From positions 96,447 to 160,446 of the forward strand of contig CANJRG010000009.1 of assembly GCA_947476745.1 (NCBI GenBank): a DNA stretch of 64,000 bases, read 5' to 3'. This document shows positions 1-8,466 of this stretch, piece by piece. A model generated the notes under the pieces. It had not been told where the DNA came from. It did not search any database and worked only from the letters and a program-made list of their open reading frames with translations. How positions within the stretch are numbered: position 1 is the stretch's first letter; each line of letters starts with the position of its first letter. This stretch comes from Acidimicrobiia bacterium (GTDB lineage Bacteria > Actinomycetota > Acidimicrobiia > Acidimicrobiales > CAIXPF01). The position numbers and the translations under genes are program-made.

Positions 1-104
1 GGCCTGACGTTAGAAGCTGGGGCAGGGTGATCGTGGTCCCGGTCGGTCCGCCGGGCTCCTCGGGCGCTCGTGCGGGTCGCGGCATCTCGGCCCGGCCGAG
101 CCTC

Positions 105-110
105 TAGCCT
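105..110 (+). promoter_or_regulatory. -10 box of the DUF5318 gene (leaderless)
   Basis: TAGCCT fits the actinobacterial TANNNT -10 consensus and ends 8 nt before the GTG at 119, so transcription would begin at or next to the start codon. This placement decides the start of the downstream gene. No clear -35 was identified. Confidence 0.5.
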
Positions 111-118
111 TGGTCGCT

Positions 119-535
119 GTGAGCTTCAGCCCCGGTTCGACGTCGGCCGGCGACCCTCGCGCGGCCGGGACGGTCGACTACCGCCTTGCCCGTCGTGCGG
201 TCCTGGCCGAGTATCGAAAGGGACGGTTGTCCCAGTCGGAGATCTGTGACGCCCATCCGGAGCTGCGCCGTGCGGCGCAGCTCTACAGCCACCCGACGGC
301 GGAACCCTGCCCGATCTGCGCCGACCACGAGCTGGTGCTTGTCACCTATGTGTTCGGCCCCACCCTGCCGGCGTTCGGACGTTGTGTGGCAACCCTCAAG
401 GAGCTTTCGACGCTGACCAAGAGCGCACGACGGCACAAGCAGCCCTTCACCTGTTACGTCGTCGAGGTGTGTCCGGGCTGCAGTTGGAACCACCTGGCCA
501 AGGTGTTCCCGCTCGCCCCGGTCCGTCCCGAATGA
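119..535 (+). CDS. DUF5318 family protein
   Basis: Small cytosolic protein of 138 aa of unknown function. Two CxxC pairs are visible (CPIC at residues 64-67 and CPGC at 118-121), which suggests a zinc-ribbon-like fold. The family is actinobacterial and sits directly upstream of a class A penicillin-binding protein in mycobacteria (the Rv0049-ponA1 arrangement), as here. GTG 119 is chosen because a TAGCCT -10 box ends 8 nt upstream; a TTG at 110 in the same frame would add three residues but overlaps that box. The stop overlaps the ATG of the PBP gene (ATGA at 532-535), implying translational coupling and a possible role in cell-wall synthesis (inference from context only). Confidence 0.8.
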   Translation: MSFSPGSTSAGDPRAAGTVDYRLARRAVLAEYRKGRLSQSEICDAHPELRRAAQLYSHPTAEPCPICADHELVLVTYVFGPTLPAFGRCVATLKELSTLTKSARRHKQPFTCYVVEVCPGCSWNHLAKVFPLAPVRPE

Positions 536-3030
536 CGCCATCGGACCGGTCGGGAGCGAAACGCCGGTCCTCGTCCGCCACGTCCAGGTCAAGGACCGGT
601 GCGACCACGGTCCGCACCGCTGGATCCACCCGGGGCGGCGCCAGCGGGGCTTCGGCCAGGTCGGCCGAGCCCACGTCGTTGCGCAAGGCGGCCCGACAGG
701 AACAGAAGCATGTCCGTCGCCTCGAGCAGCACCGCCGCCGTCGGGTCCGGCGCAATGTCCTGTGGCGTTGGCGAAGGGTCCTCGTGGCCACGGCGCTGCT
801 GTCGGTCGTGGCGCTGGTCGGGATCGTCGTGGTCGTCTCCCGTGTGCAGTTGCCGCCCACGCCGGACCTGGCGCAGACCACCTATCTGTGCTCGGCCGAG
901 GTGACTTCGGGGTGTTCCCGCGGCAACGAGATCGCCAGCTTGCGGGCCGAGGTGGACCGAGTGGTCGTGCCCTACGAGCAGATCCCGCCCGTGGTGGTCG
1001 CCGCCGTTCTGGCGGCCGAGGACCGTGACTACTTCCGCCACAGTGGGATCGATCCCTTCGGCATCGCCCGGGCCGTGGTGCGCGACCTGCAGAACCGGGG
1101 CGGGCTGCAGGGCGGGTCCACCATCACCCAGCAGTACGTGAAGAACACCTTCCTGACCCAGGAACGCAGTCTCTCCCGCAAGCTGCGCGAGGCGGTGCTC
1201 GCGGTGAAGCTCGAGCGGGTGCGTTCCAAGGAGGAGATCCTCACCGACTACCTGAACACGATCTACTTCGGGCGAGGGGCGTACGGCGTCGAGGCGGCGT
1301 CGAACGCCTATTTCGGTCACGGCATCGAGTTCGTCGGTGCGGACTACGACACCCCGGCGACCAGTGCCAAGGGGCTGGCCAAGGCGGTTTATCTGGCCGG
1401 TCTGATCCGTTCGCCCGAGACGGCCGATGCCTACTTCGACCCGGAGGAAGCGGCCTTCCGCCGCGACTCGGTGCTCGATGGCATGGTCAAGGAGGGCTAC
1501 ATCACCGACCAACAGCGCCAGGCGGCACAGGCGCTGCCGTTCCGGCTCGCCGACGATCAGGTCAACGGATACGTCCAACCGCGACTCGAGTCCGCCGACG
1601 GCAGCCAGCTCTACTACCAGGGTTCGGGCGCCGACTACTTCGTCGACGCGGTACGCCAGTGGCTGCTGAAGCGCTTCGGTGCCCAGCAGGTCTTCAACGG
1701 GGGGTTGCGGGTCTACACGACACTCGATCGGACCCTTCAGGACGCGGCCTATGCAACGGTCTACGGCCGGGACTCCGCCGAGGGTCCACCGCTGGACGGC
1801 ATCCTCAACGAGGAGGGCGACCCGGCAGGGTCGCTCGTGGCGCAGGACGACCGCGGCCGGATCGTGGCGATGGTCGGCGGCAAGGACTTCAGCCGCTCAC
1901 AGGTGAACCTGGCCACCGGGCGACTCGGTGGCGGTTCGGGCCGACAACCAGGTTCGATTTTCAAACCCTTCGCCCTCGCGGCGGCACTCGAGGACGGCTT
2001 GTCGGCCCAGTCGACCTTCCCTGCCCCGTCACAGGTGGTCTTCAAGGGTGCGAACAACGGCCAGGATTGGGAGGTGTCGGGGGGAGGTTCTGCCTCGGGC
2101 CGGTACAACCTGATCGACGCGCTGGCCCAGTCCTCCAACACGGTCTACGCGCAGTTGATGTTACGTGAGGGTGCCGCCAGGGTCGTGTCGCTGGCCGAAC
2201 GGATGGGTGTGACGGCGGACCTGCAGCCCGTCCCGGCGTTGGTGCTCGGTTCGGGTGAGGTCTCGGTGCAGGACATGGCCAGCGCGTACTCCACCATCGC
2301 CCGTCGGGGTTCCTACGTGGAGCCGCAGTTGGTCACCCGGGTCGAGGATGCATCCGGCAAGTTGCTGTGGTCCGCAGCGGCCTACAACCCCACGCGGGTC
2401 CTGCAGATCGAGACGGCCGATGCCATCACCACGGCGATGGTCGACGTGATCGAGCGCGGTACCGGGCAGTTGGCGAGCATTCCCAATCCGGCGGCGGGCA
2501 AGACGGGAACCACCGAGGACTATCGCGATGCCTGGTTCGTGGGGTACTCCTGCCGGGACACCGGCATGCTCACCGCGGCGGTGTGGATGGGCTACCCGGG
2601 TACCGACGGCCAGCCGGTGACCTCGATGGTTGACGTACACGGGGTGCCCCGGGTGGCAGGCGGCACCATCCCGGCGCAGATCTGGTCGCGCTTCATGACC
2701 GAGGCGACGAGGGACACGCCGGGCTGTGAGCTGCCTACGATGACGAAGTTTCCGGGAAGCAAGATCGAGGTCACCGACGTCAGCGACTTCTCCGGCAAGG
2801 TGCCACCCGGCGGGTTCCGGTCCACGACCACGGCCGTCATGGCGACCACGTCGACGGTGGTGTCCTCCACGACGACGTCGTCCCCCACGACCTCGCGTCC
2901 GGCGTCGACCACCAGCACCAGCACCAGTCCGTCGTCCACGACGGCGTCGACGACCGTGCCGCCGACCACCTCACCAGCGACGACGACACCGTCTCCACCG
3001 ACTTCGGCCACCCCTGGCGGCGCGGGCTGA
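532..3030 (+). CDS. Class A penicillin-binding protein (transglycosylase/transpeptidase)
   Basis: Bifunctional peptidoglycan synthase of 832 aa: it polymerises lipid II glycan strands and cross-links stem peptides outside the membrane. The N-terminus is basic and cytoplasmic, followed by one membrane anchor (about residues 84-103). The GT51 domain shows EDRDYFRHSGID with catalytic Glu163 and GGSTITQQ from residue 194. The transpeptidase domain shows SIFK (nucleophile Ser475, Lys478), SSN at 534-536 and KTG at 657-659. The last 70 or so residues form a Thr/Ser/Pro-rich tail, probably a flexible wall-spanning segment. The start is the ATG overlapping the upstream stop; the frame stays open further upstream, but only into the DUF5318 gene. 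It corresponds to mycobacterial PonA1 by synteny; I do not assign the symbol. Confidence 0.95.
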   Translation: MTPSDRSGAKRRSSSATSRSRTGATTVRTAGSTRGGASGASARSAEPTSLRKAARQEQKHVRRLEQHRRRRVRRNVLWRWRRVLVATALLSVVALVGIVVVVSRVQLPPTPDLAQTTYLCSAEVTSGCSRGNEIASLRAEVDRVVVPYEQIPPVVVAAVLAAEDRDYFRHSGIDPFGIARAVVRDLQNRGGLQGGSTITQQYVKNTFLTQERSLSRKLREAVLAVKLERVRSKEEILTDYLNTIYFGRGAYGVEAASNAYFGHGIEFVGADYDTPATSAKGLAKAVYLAGLIRSPETADAYFDPEEAAFRRDSVLDGMVKEGYITDQQRQAAQALPFRLADDQVNGYVQPRLESADGSQLYYQGSGADYFVDAVRQWLLKRFGAQQVFNGGLRVYTTLDRTLQDAAYATVYGRDSAEGPPLDGILNEEGDPAGSLVAQDDRGRIVAMVGGKDFSRSQVNLATGRLGGGSGRQPGSIFKPFALAAALEDGLSAQSTFPAPSQVVFKGANNGQDWEVSGGGSASGRYNLIDALAQSSNTVYAQLMLREGAARVVSLAERMGVTADLQPVPALVLGSGEVSVQDMASAYSTIARRGSYVEPQLVTRVEDASGKLLWSAAAYNPTRVLQIETADAITTAMVDVIERGTGQLASIPNPAAGKTGTTEDYRDAWFVGYSCRDTGMLTAAVWMGYPGTDGQPVTSMVDVHGVPRVAGGTIPAQIWSRFMTEATRDTPGCELPTMTKFPGSKIEVTDVSDFSGKVPPGGFRSTTTAVMATTSTVVSSTTTSSPTTSRPASTTSTSTSPSSTTASTTVPPTTSPATTTPSPPTSATPGGAG

Positions 3031-3234
3031 CCGGGTTCCTGATCGGCGAACGCGGGCTTCGTTGTCACACGGTTCGTGGATGGTGCACAGATACCGCGGT
3101 GGCGAGCGGACCGGCCCGAGTGGCTGTCGGTGGCACGTCGGTCGCTATGATGCAGGGTCCATTCAAACGACCCTGCCTCGTCATCGGGACGGGGCCCCGG
3201 CTGCTGCCGGGTCCAGAGGGAGGTACCTACCCGC

Positions 3235-3564
3235 ATGCGGGTCTACGAAATGATGATCATCTTCGATTCGGATGTCGATGATTCGGGAATCCAGCAGATG
3301 CTCAACCGGGTCACCGAGATGGTGACGGCCGGCAAGGGTAAGGTGGCGAGCACCGATCGATGGGGTCGCCGCCGCTTCGCCTATGAGATCAACCACAAGC
3401 TCGAGGGCTATTACGTCGTACTCGAGATCGTGACCGAGGGCCCGAACCTCGACGACATTGATCGGTTCCTCCGGATCGCCGATCAGATCGTCCGGCACAA
3501 GACCATGCGTCTGCCTGAGCACGAGGCCGCTCGCCGCGGTCTGCTCGAGCAGCGTGCCTCCTGA
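3235..3564 (+). CDS. rpsF: 30S ribosomal protein S6
   Basis: S6 of 109 aa, a primary partner of S18 on the platform of the small subunit. The RRFAYEINHKLEGYYVV segment and overall length are typical of bacterial S6. The ATG is preceded by GAGGGAGG, a strong ribosome binding site. It opens the rpsF-ssb-rpsR-rplI operon. The 204-bp leader from 3031 has a GC hairpin around 3190-3214 just before the SD; S6:S18 autoregulatory leaders are known upstream of rpsF in many bacteria, but I could not fit this one to the motif with confidence. Confidence 0.97.
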   Translation: MRVYEMMIIFDSDVDDSGIQQMLNRVTEMVTAGKGKVASTDRWGRRRFAYEINHKLEGYYVVLEIVTEGPNLDDIDRFLRIADQIVRHKTMRLPEHEAARRGLLEQRAS

Positions 3565-3579
3565 CCGGGAGGACGCGAG

Positions 3580-4074
3580 ATGGCGATCGGAAACACTGTC
3601 GACCTCGTCGGCAACATCACCCGCGACCCCGAGTTGCGCTTCACCCCGGGTGGCATGGCCGTCGCCCAGTTCGGCCTGGCGGTGAACCGTCGACGTCAGG
3701 ATCGCACTACCAACGAGTGGAAGGAAGAGACCTCCTTCTTCGATGTGGTGGCCTACGGCACGCTGGCCGAGAACATCTCTGAGTCGCTGAGCCGCGGTTC
3801 ACGCGTGCTGGTGCAGGGTCGCCTCGAGCAGCGTTCGTGGGAAACCCAGGAAGGCGATCGTCGCTCGAAGATCGAGGTCGTCGCCGATGAGATCGGGCCG
3901 TCCCTGCGTTGGGCCACGGCCGAGGTGACCAAGAACGAGCGCCGTGGAGATGGCGGCAACCCTGCGGGAGGCGGCAACCCTGCGGGAGGTGGCAGCCCCG
4001 GTTCCGGAGGCAGCTTCTCCCGCCCTGCATCCAATCAACCGCCGGCCTATGACTACGACGAGGAGCCGTTCTGA
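3580..4074 (+). CDS. ssb: Single-stranded DNA-binding protein
   Basis: Binds and protects ssDNA at replication forks and recruits replication and repair partners. At 164 aa it has an N-terminal OB fold (about residues 1-110), then a Gly/Asn/Pro-rich linker containing a directly repeated GGGNPA unit, and the acidic tip DYDEEPF, which matches the partner-binding C-terminal peptide of bacterial SSB. An SD-like GGAGGACGCGAG precedes the ATG. It lies 15 nt after rpsF, and its TGA overlaps the rpsR ATG by one base (TGATG), so the two are translationally coupled. Confidence 0.97.
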   Translation: MAIGNTVDLVGNITRDPELRFTPGGMAVAQFGLAVNRRRQDRTTNEWKEETSFFDVVAYGTLAENISESLSRGSRVLVQGRLEQRSWETQEGDRRSKIEVVADEIGPSLRWATAEVTKNERRGDGGNPAGGGNPAGGGSPGSGGSFSRPASNQPPAYDYDEEPF

Positions 4075-4469
4075 TGGCGAAGGTCAAGGGCCCCCAACGG
4101 GGCAAGCTGAAGGACAACGCCAAGCGCGCAAAGAAGAAGATCTCCGCGCTCACCCAGGAACGGGTCGAGTACGTGGACTACAAGGACGTCAACCTTCTGC
4201 GCCGTTTCATGTCCGATCGGGCCAAGATCCGTGCCCGTCGCGTGACCGGCAACGATCAGCAGCAGCAGCGGGCGGTGGCGATGGCCATCAAGAACTCCCG
4301 GGAAATGGCGCTGTTGCCCTACACCAACCGGGTCACCACGCAGCGCAGCTCGCGTCCTGACCGTGGTAGCCGCGGTGAAGGTCGTCCGCCGCGTGGCGAG
4401 GACACCGAATTGGCACCGGTGCCTGACCAGGCCATCGAGGTGCCCGAGGCCAGGGAGGTCGGGGAATGA
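4074..4469 (+). CDS. rpsR: 30S ribosomal protein S18 with C-terminal extension
   Basis: S18 of 131 aa; the usual length is 75-90 aa. The core (about residues 20-85, including [17 protein letters not shown] and the closing [13 protein letters not shown]) is ordinary S18. It is followed by about 45 extra residues, first Arg/Ser/Gly-rich and then acidic and Pro/Glu-rich ([17 protein letters not shown]). The extension keeps the frame and has normal codon use, so it is not an obvious frameshift. The stop overlaps the rplI ATG (ATGA at 4466-4469). The core has no CxxC zinc motif. Confidence 0.95.
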   Translation: MAKVKGPQRGKLKDNAKRAKKKISALTQERVEYVDYKDVNLLRRFMSDRAKIRARRVTGNDQQQQRAVAMAIKNSREMALLPYTNRVTTQRSSRPDRGSRGEGRPPRGEDTELAPVPDQAIEVPEAREVGE

Positions 4470-4915
4470 TCAAGGTCATCCTGCGCGATACGGTGCGCGG
4501 TCTGGGCAAGCGGGGCGAGTTGGTCGAGGTGAGCGACGGGTACGCCCGCAACTACCTCCTGCCCCAGGGTCTGGCCATGCGTTCGTCGGCGGGTGCCGAG
4601 ACGCAGGCCGCAACCATGCGTGTTTCCCGGGACATCAAGGATGCGCGTGATCGCGCCGCCGCCGAGGAAATCGCCAAGCGTCTGGCTCCCACGGTCATCA
4701 AGATCGAGGCCCGTGCCGGTGGCGAAGGCCGTCTGTTCGGGTCGGTCTCCGAGGCCGATGTCGTGGAGGCGGTCTACAACCAGACCGGCCTCGAGATCGA
4801 CCGTCGCAGCATCGCGATGGAGGAGCCACTCAAGAGCGTCGGCATGCATTCGGTGTCTGCGCATCTCCACAACGACGTGCAGATCTTCCTGCAGGTCGAT
4901 GTGGTTGCGCGCTGA
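4466..4915 (+). CDS. rplI: 50S ribosomal protein L9
   Basis: L9 of 149 aa, the two-domain protein that projects from the large subunit and helps maintain reading frame. The N-terminal signature [14 protein letters not shown] is intact, followed by the long connecting helix and the C-terminal domain. It is the last gene of the rpsF operon before a strong hairpin terminator at 4951-4976, so dnaB probably has its own promoter. Confidence 0.97.
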   Translation: MIKVILRDTVRGLGKRGELVEVSDGYARNYLLPQGLAMRSSAGAETQAATMRVSRDIKDARDRAAAEEIAKRLAPTVIKIEARAGGEGRLFGSVSEADVVEAVYNQTGLEIDRRSIAMEEPLKSVGMHSVSAHLHNDVQIFLQVDVVAR

Positions 4916-4950
4916 CCACGTCCTATGACGCCACCGCTGATGTAGGTGAA

Positions 4951-4986
4951 CTGCGCCACCCCTTGGGGTGGCGCAGTCGCCATTTT
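4951..4986 (+). terminator. Rho-independent-type terminator after rplI
   Basis: A perfect 10-bp stem (4951-4960 with 4967-4976, arm CTGCGCCACC) closes a CCTTGG loop that can pair two further bases. It is followed by TCGCCATTTTCC, a short T-run. It separates the ribosomal operon from dnaB. Confidence 0.8.
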
Positions 4987-5002
4987 CCCTAGCTGTACGG
5001 TT

Positions 5003-5023
5003 GTTTACACATCGTTATCCACA
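5003..5023 (+). promoter_or_regulatory. DnaA-box pair 1
   Basis: TTATCCACA at 5015-5023 is a perfect DnaA box. A weaker match (GTTTACACA, 6 of 9) lies at 5003-5011, exactly 12 bp upstream start to start. See pair 2 for the repeat of this arrangement. Confidence 0.6.
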
Positions 5024-5045
5024 ATTCAGGACCTGCTCGTACCCA

Positions 5046-5066
5046 GTTTCCACAGTGTTATCCACA
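5046..5066 (+). promoter_or_regulatory. DnaA-box pair 2
   Basis: TTATCCACA at 5058-5066 is a second perfect DnaA box in the same orientation. It is preceded 12 bp upstream by GTTTCCACA (7 of 9) at 5046-5054. The two pairs are 43 bp apart start to start, and the second ends 59 bp before the dnaB ATG. DnaA-dependent control of dnaB is the likely role (inference). Confidence 0.6.
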
Positions 5067-5125
5067 GCATTTTCCGGGCTGTCCCCTGGAAACGCACAGC
5101 CTGCGTCGCCCAAGGTGTGAGGATC

Positions 5126-6484
5126 ATGGTGCCACCGTCCAACGGTGATCCGGGCCGGACCTCGGCCCGTGTCACCCCGCACAACCTGCAGGCCGAGGAG
5201 TCGTTACTCGGTGCCATGTTGCTGTCGCGCGATGCCATCGCCGCCGCCACCGAGCTTGTGCGGCCCGAGCACTTCTATAAGCCGGCTCACGCCCATGTCT
5301 TCGATGCGATCGCCACGCTGTACAGCGCCGGCGAACCGGCAGACCCGATCACGGTCGCCGAAGAGCTCAACCGGGCCGGCCTGCTCGACGCCATCGGTGG
5401 GCCCGGCACGCTGATCGCCCTGCAGTCCTCGGCCCCGGCGATCTCCAACGCCCGTCGGCACGGCGAGATCATCGAGGAGTTGGCGTTGCTGCGCTCGATG
5501 ATCAACACCGCCGGTGAGATCGCCGAGCTCGGCTACTCGCTGCCCGACGACGTGACCAAGGCCATCGACCAGGCCGAGTCGATGATCTTCAACCTGGCGC
5601 AGCACCGGGTGACGAGCAGCACGGCCTCGGTGCACGAACTGCTCGGTGAGACCCTGGACCGGCTCGAACAGCTCTACGAGCGCGGCGAGGCGATCACCGG
5701 CACACCCACCGGGTACGTCGACCTCGACGAGATCCTGGCCGGGTTGCAGCCCAACGCCCTGGTGGTGGTCGGTGCCCGGCCCGCCATGGGCAAGACCAGC
5801 TTCGCCCTCGGGATGGCAGCCCACGGGGCGCTCGCCTCCCGCAAGCCGTCGCTGGTGTTCTCCCTCGAGATGAGCCGACTGGAGATCACCCAGCGTCTGC
5901 TGTCCTCGGAGGCCCGGGTGGATGCCACCCGGATGCGGACCGGGAAGCTGTCCGAGGCCGACTGGGAGAAGCTGGGGCGGGCGGTCGGACCGCTGGCCGA
6001 GGCGCCGATCTGGATCGACGACAACCCCAACGTCACGGTCATGGAGATCCGCTCGAAGGCCCGCAAGCTCAAGTCCCAGGTTGGCGAGCTCGGCATGGTG
6101 GTCGTGGACTACATCCAGCTGATGACCGGCCGTTCCGGAGCGGAGTCCCGCCAGGTGGAGGTGGCCGAGATCAGCCGTGGGCTGAAGATCCTGGCCCGTG
6201 AGATCGAAGCCCCGGTCGTGGCGTTGGCGCAGCTCAACCGTGGCCTCGAGCAGCGGGCCGACAAGCGTCCGATGCTGTCGGACCTGCGAGAGAGCGGGTC
6301 GCTCGAACAGGATGCTGACGTCGTGCTGTTCCTGTATCGCGACGAGGTGTACCACCACGACACCCAGGACCAGGGCATCGCCGAGGTGATCGTTGCCAAG
6401 CACCGGGCCGGGCCCACCGGTACGGTCCGACTGGCCTTCCTCGGTCAGTACACCAAGTTCGCCAACATGGCCCGCAACCCCTGA
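5126..6484 (+). CDS. dnaB: Replicative DNA helicase DnaB
   Basis: Hexameric 5'-3' helicase that unwinds DNA ahead of the replisome. It is 452 aa, normal for an intein-free DnaB. The N-terminal domain begins near TPHNLQAEESLLGAMLLS. The RecA-like domain has Walker A GARPAMGKT at residues 216-224 (Lys223) and the conserved VVVDYIQLM and LSDLRESG segments. ATG 5126 is chosen for its position before the conserved N-terminus and the GTGAGGA SD-like sequence; the frame is open upstream to 4946, but that region holds the terminator and DnaA boxes. Its last 84 bp have a diverged copy at 8467-8550. Confidence 0.97.
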   Translation: MVPPSNGDPGRTSARVTPHNLQAEESLLGAMLLSRDAIAAATELVRPEHFYKPAHAHVFDAIATLYSAGEPADPITVAEELNRAGLLDAIGGPGTLIALQSSAPAISNARRHGEIIEELALLRSMINTAGEIAELGYSLPDDVTKAIDQAESMIFNLAQHRVTSSTASVHELLGETLDRLEQLYERGEAITGTPTGYVDLDEILAGLQPNALVVVGARPAMGKTSFALGMAAHGALASRKPSLVFSLEMSRLEITQRLLSSEARVDATRMRTGKLSEADWEKLGRAVGPLAEAPIWIDDNPNVTVMEIRSKARKLKSQVGELGMVVVDYIQLMTGRSGAESRQVEVAEISRGLKILAREIEAPVVALAQLNRGLEQRADKRPMLSDLRESGSLEQDADVVLFLYRDEVYHHDTQDQGIAEVIVAKHRAGPTGTVRLAFLGQYTKFANMARNP

Positions 6485-6777
6485 TCCGGTGTAGGGCGCC
6501 ATCGAAGTCGAGCAACGGTTCTCGGCGTCGTGCCTGCCGCCAGGATGCCGGTGGTCGGCGAGGCAACCCACCCGGCGGAAGCCGGATGAGTCGCACCGGG
6601 GCCGTGCCGAGCCCGCTGGCGCCCTACATCCGGCGGCACCGGGTCCCGCTCGGTCGGGCCCGGCCGAGTCGCGTCCCGGCCGAGTTGGGGCCGGGCCGGC
6701 CTCGAGCCGGTGGGCAGGGACGCCTCGGCGGTGGGCGGGTAGCCTCCGGCCCGTCACGGGTGGACTGAGGGGGCGTA
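6485..6777. other. Intergenic region between dnaB and the CoA-transferase gene
   Basis: This 293-bp stretch has no convincing gene; a 60-codon open frame at 6586-6768 has low-complexity Arg/Pro/Gly composition and no family resemblance. A TAGCCT -10 candidate at 6740-6745 would give a leader of about 25 nt carrying GAGGGGG before the ATG at 6778. No riboswitch was recognised. Confidence 0.5.
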
Positions 6778-7989
6778 ATGCAGGGGATCTTCGATGGCGT
6801 CAAGGTGCTGGACTTCAGCAACGTCCTGTCGGGGCCGTCGGTCACCCGCCTCCTCGTCGAGTTCGGGGCCGAGGTGGTCAAGGTCGAGCTGCCACCCGCC
6901 GGGGACATGTCACGGGGGCTGCCCGCGATGCGTAACGGTCGCTCCGGCTACTTCGTGCAGCAGAACCGGGGCAAGCAGTGCATCTGCGTCGACGTCAAGG
7001 ATCCCCGCGGCCGCGAGGTGGTGATGGCGCTCGTCGAGCAGGTCGACGTGTTGGTGCAGAACTTCAGCCCGGGGGTGATCGAACGCCTCGGCTTCGGCTG
7101 GGAAACGGTGTCGGCCCGTAACCCTCGTCTGATTATGTGCTCGATCTCCGCCTTCGGGACCGAGGGTCCGCTGCGTGACCACCCCGGTTACGACGCCATC
7201 GCCCAGGCCTACGGTGGCGTGCTGCACATGAACGGCGAAGCCGACCGGGCGCCATCGCTGATGGGCCTGTCACCGGGCGACGTGCTGACCGGGGTGCACG
7301 GGTTCGGGGCGGTGGCCGCCGCGCTGTACCACCGCGAGCGCACCGGGCGCGGCCAGCACGTGGAGATCTCGTTGCTGGGCTGCTACATGACCTGTCACGA
7401 GGTGAACGTGCAGGCGTGGTCGATCTCCCAGGGGGCGATGGAACCGTTGCGCAGCGGCTCCCTGCACCCCTTCGTCGGGGGGTACGGCGTGTTCTCGGTG
7501 GCCGACGGGCACGTGATCGTGGCCGCCGCCAACGACCGCCAGTGGGCCGACATGTGTCTGGCCATGGGCCGGCCGGAGTTCGCCACCGACGAGCGCTACG
7601 CGACCAGCGCCGGCCGGGTGGCGCGGCGCGACGAGGTCAACGCCATCATCGCCGCGTGGCTCGCCACCCAGCCCGACCGCGACACCGCGCTGGCCGCCAT
7701 GCAGGCCCAGCACGTGCCGGCGGCACCGGTCCTCACCGTCGAGGAGGCGGTCGCCCATCCGCATCTCCGCGGCACCGGCATCGTGCGCAGCGTGACCGAC
7801 CCCCGCATCGGTGCGTTCGACATGCCCGGGGTGCCCATCCGCTTCTCGGAGTACCCGGAACTGCTCGAGCTGCAGGCCTCGGACCTCGGTGAGGACAACG
7901 AGGCGGTGCTCACCTCCGTGGCCGGGCTGAGCCCGGCCGACTACGCCGAGCTGGTCCGCGCCGGGGTGGTGGTGCAGGCCCGGGCCTGA
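6778..7989 (+). CDS. CaiB/BaiF family CoA-transferase (class III)
   Basis: Enzyme of 403 aa that moves CoA between organic acids through an aspartyl-CoA thioester. The N-terminus (VKVLDFSNVLSGPSVTRLLVEFGAEVVKVE) and the NRGKQCICVDVKDP block are hallmarks of the family. The catalytic aspartate is probably Asp168 in SPGDVLTG. The C-terminal RIGAFDMPGVPIRFSEYP matches the usual family ending. Substrates cannot be told from sequence; formyl-, carnitinyl-, succinyl- and steroid-CoA transferases share this fold. The gene is flanked by dnaB and a duplicated dnaB end, so it lies inside a rearranged segment. Confidence 0.93.
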   Translation: MQGIFDGVKVLDFSNVLSGPSVTRLLVEFGAEVVKVELPPAGDMSRGLPAMRNGRSGYFVQQNRGKQCICVDVKDPRGREVVMALVEQVDVLVQNFSPGVIERLGFGWETVSARNPRLIMCSISAFGTEGPLRDHPGYDAIAQAYGGVLHMNGEADRAPSLMGLSPGDVLTGVHGFGAVAAALYHRERTGRGQHVEISLLGCYMTCHEVNVQAWSISQGAMEPLRSGSLHPFVGGYGVFSVADGHVIVAAANDRQWADMCLAMGRPEFATDERYATSAGRVARRDEVNAIIAAWLATQPDRDTALAAMQAQHVPAAPVLTVEEAVAHPHLRGTGIVRSVTDPRIGAFDMPGVPIRFSEYPELLELQASDLGEDNEAVLTSVAGLSPADYAELVRAGVVVQARA

Positions 7990-8069
7990 CCCGCGGTCAC
8001 CGCTAGGTGCCCCAGGCGCCGACGCGCGTCGGCGGCGTCGCGGGCACCGGCCCGCGGCCGGTGGGGCCG

Positions 8070-8362
8070 TCAGTTCCGTCGGGCGTACTCGATCGACAGC
8101 GAGGCGGCGAGGGCGAGCCAGACGACGTAGGGGACCAGCACGGCCCCGGCCCAGGTTCGCGTCCGCCAGGCGGCGACCACCGCCACCACCGTGATGAGAG
8201 CGGCCAGATCAGGCCGAACACGATGTCGGGCGGCTGCCACGCAGGGCGGACCAGCGACCGGTACCAGGCGTCGCCGCTCGCCACCCACCGTCCCGACCCG
8301 GCGGCGTAGACGACCACGAGGGCCGTGCTGACGATGGCGGTGGTGACCGGACCGATGCGCAT
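8070..8362 (-). pseudogene. Broken tspO copy with internal deletion
   Basis: The first part reads MRIGPVTTAIVSTALVVVYA, then SGDAWYRSLVRPAWQPPDIV up to IWP, matching the intact TspO at 9627-10097. The last part (AALITVVAVVAAWRTRTWAG and PYVVWLALAASLSIEYARRN) is in another frame and matches the end of the same protein. About 60 codons between these parts are missing, with a net frameshift. The transmembrane benzodiazepine-receptor family needs five helices, so this copy cannot make a functional protein. Codon-level divergence from the intact copy suggests an old event. Confidence 0.85.
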
Positions 8363-8466
8363 GGTCCATCGTCCCAGAGCGCCCTGCTCGGGCGGAGGTC
8401 GCACCCCTCCCACAGCGGTCGCGGTCGCGTCGCGGGCCCGACGCCGGTGGGGGGCGGAGCGGTCCG

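Noticed and set aside
2820..3027. Thr/Ser/Pro-coding repetitive tract as a mobile or expanded repeat
   Set aside because: It is the in-frame low-complexity tail of the PBP, a common feature of actinobacterial class A PBPs, and does not show an exact repeating DNA unit.
3031..3234. S6:S18 autoregulatory RNA leader of rpsF
   Set aside because: A GC hairpin is present, but I could not place the conserved CCG bulge with confidence; a covariance-model search would decide.
4981..5125. Chromosomal origin (oriC)
   Set aside because: Only two perfect DnaA boxes are present, there is no AT-rich unwinding region, and dnaA, dnaN, parA and gidB are not in the window. Control of dnaB is the simpler reading.
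5126..6484. Intein in DnaB
   Set aside because: The protein has normal length (452 aa) with uninterrupted Walker A and downstream helicase motifs.
6540..6600. Riboswitch-like GC helices before the CoA-transferase gene
   Set aside because: No conserved box of a known riboswitch class could be matched, and the predicted transcript start at about 6752 lies downstream of it.
5204..6757. 517-codon open frame on the minus strand over dnaB
   Set aside because: It is antisense to a certain gene, has Gly/Arg/His/Gln-rich composition typical of high-GC shadow frames, and has no family resemblance. Similar long antisense frames over purA, dnaK, ctaD and serA-like regions were dropped for the same reason.
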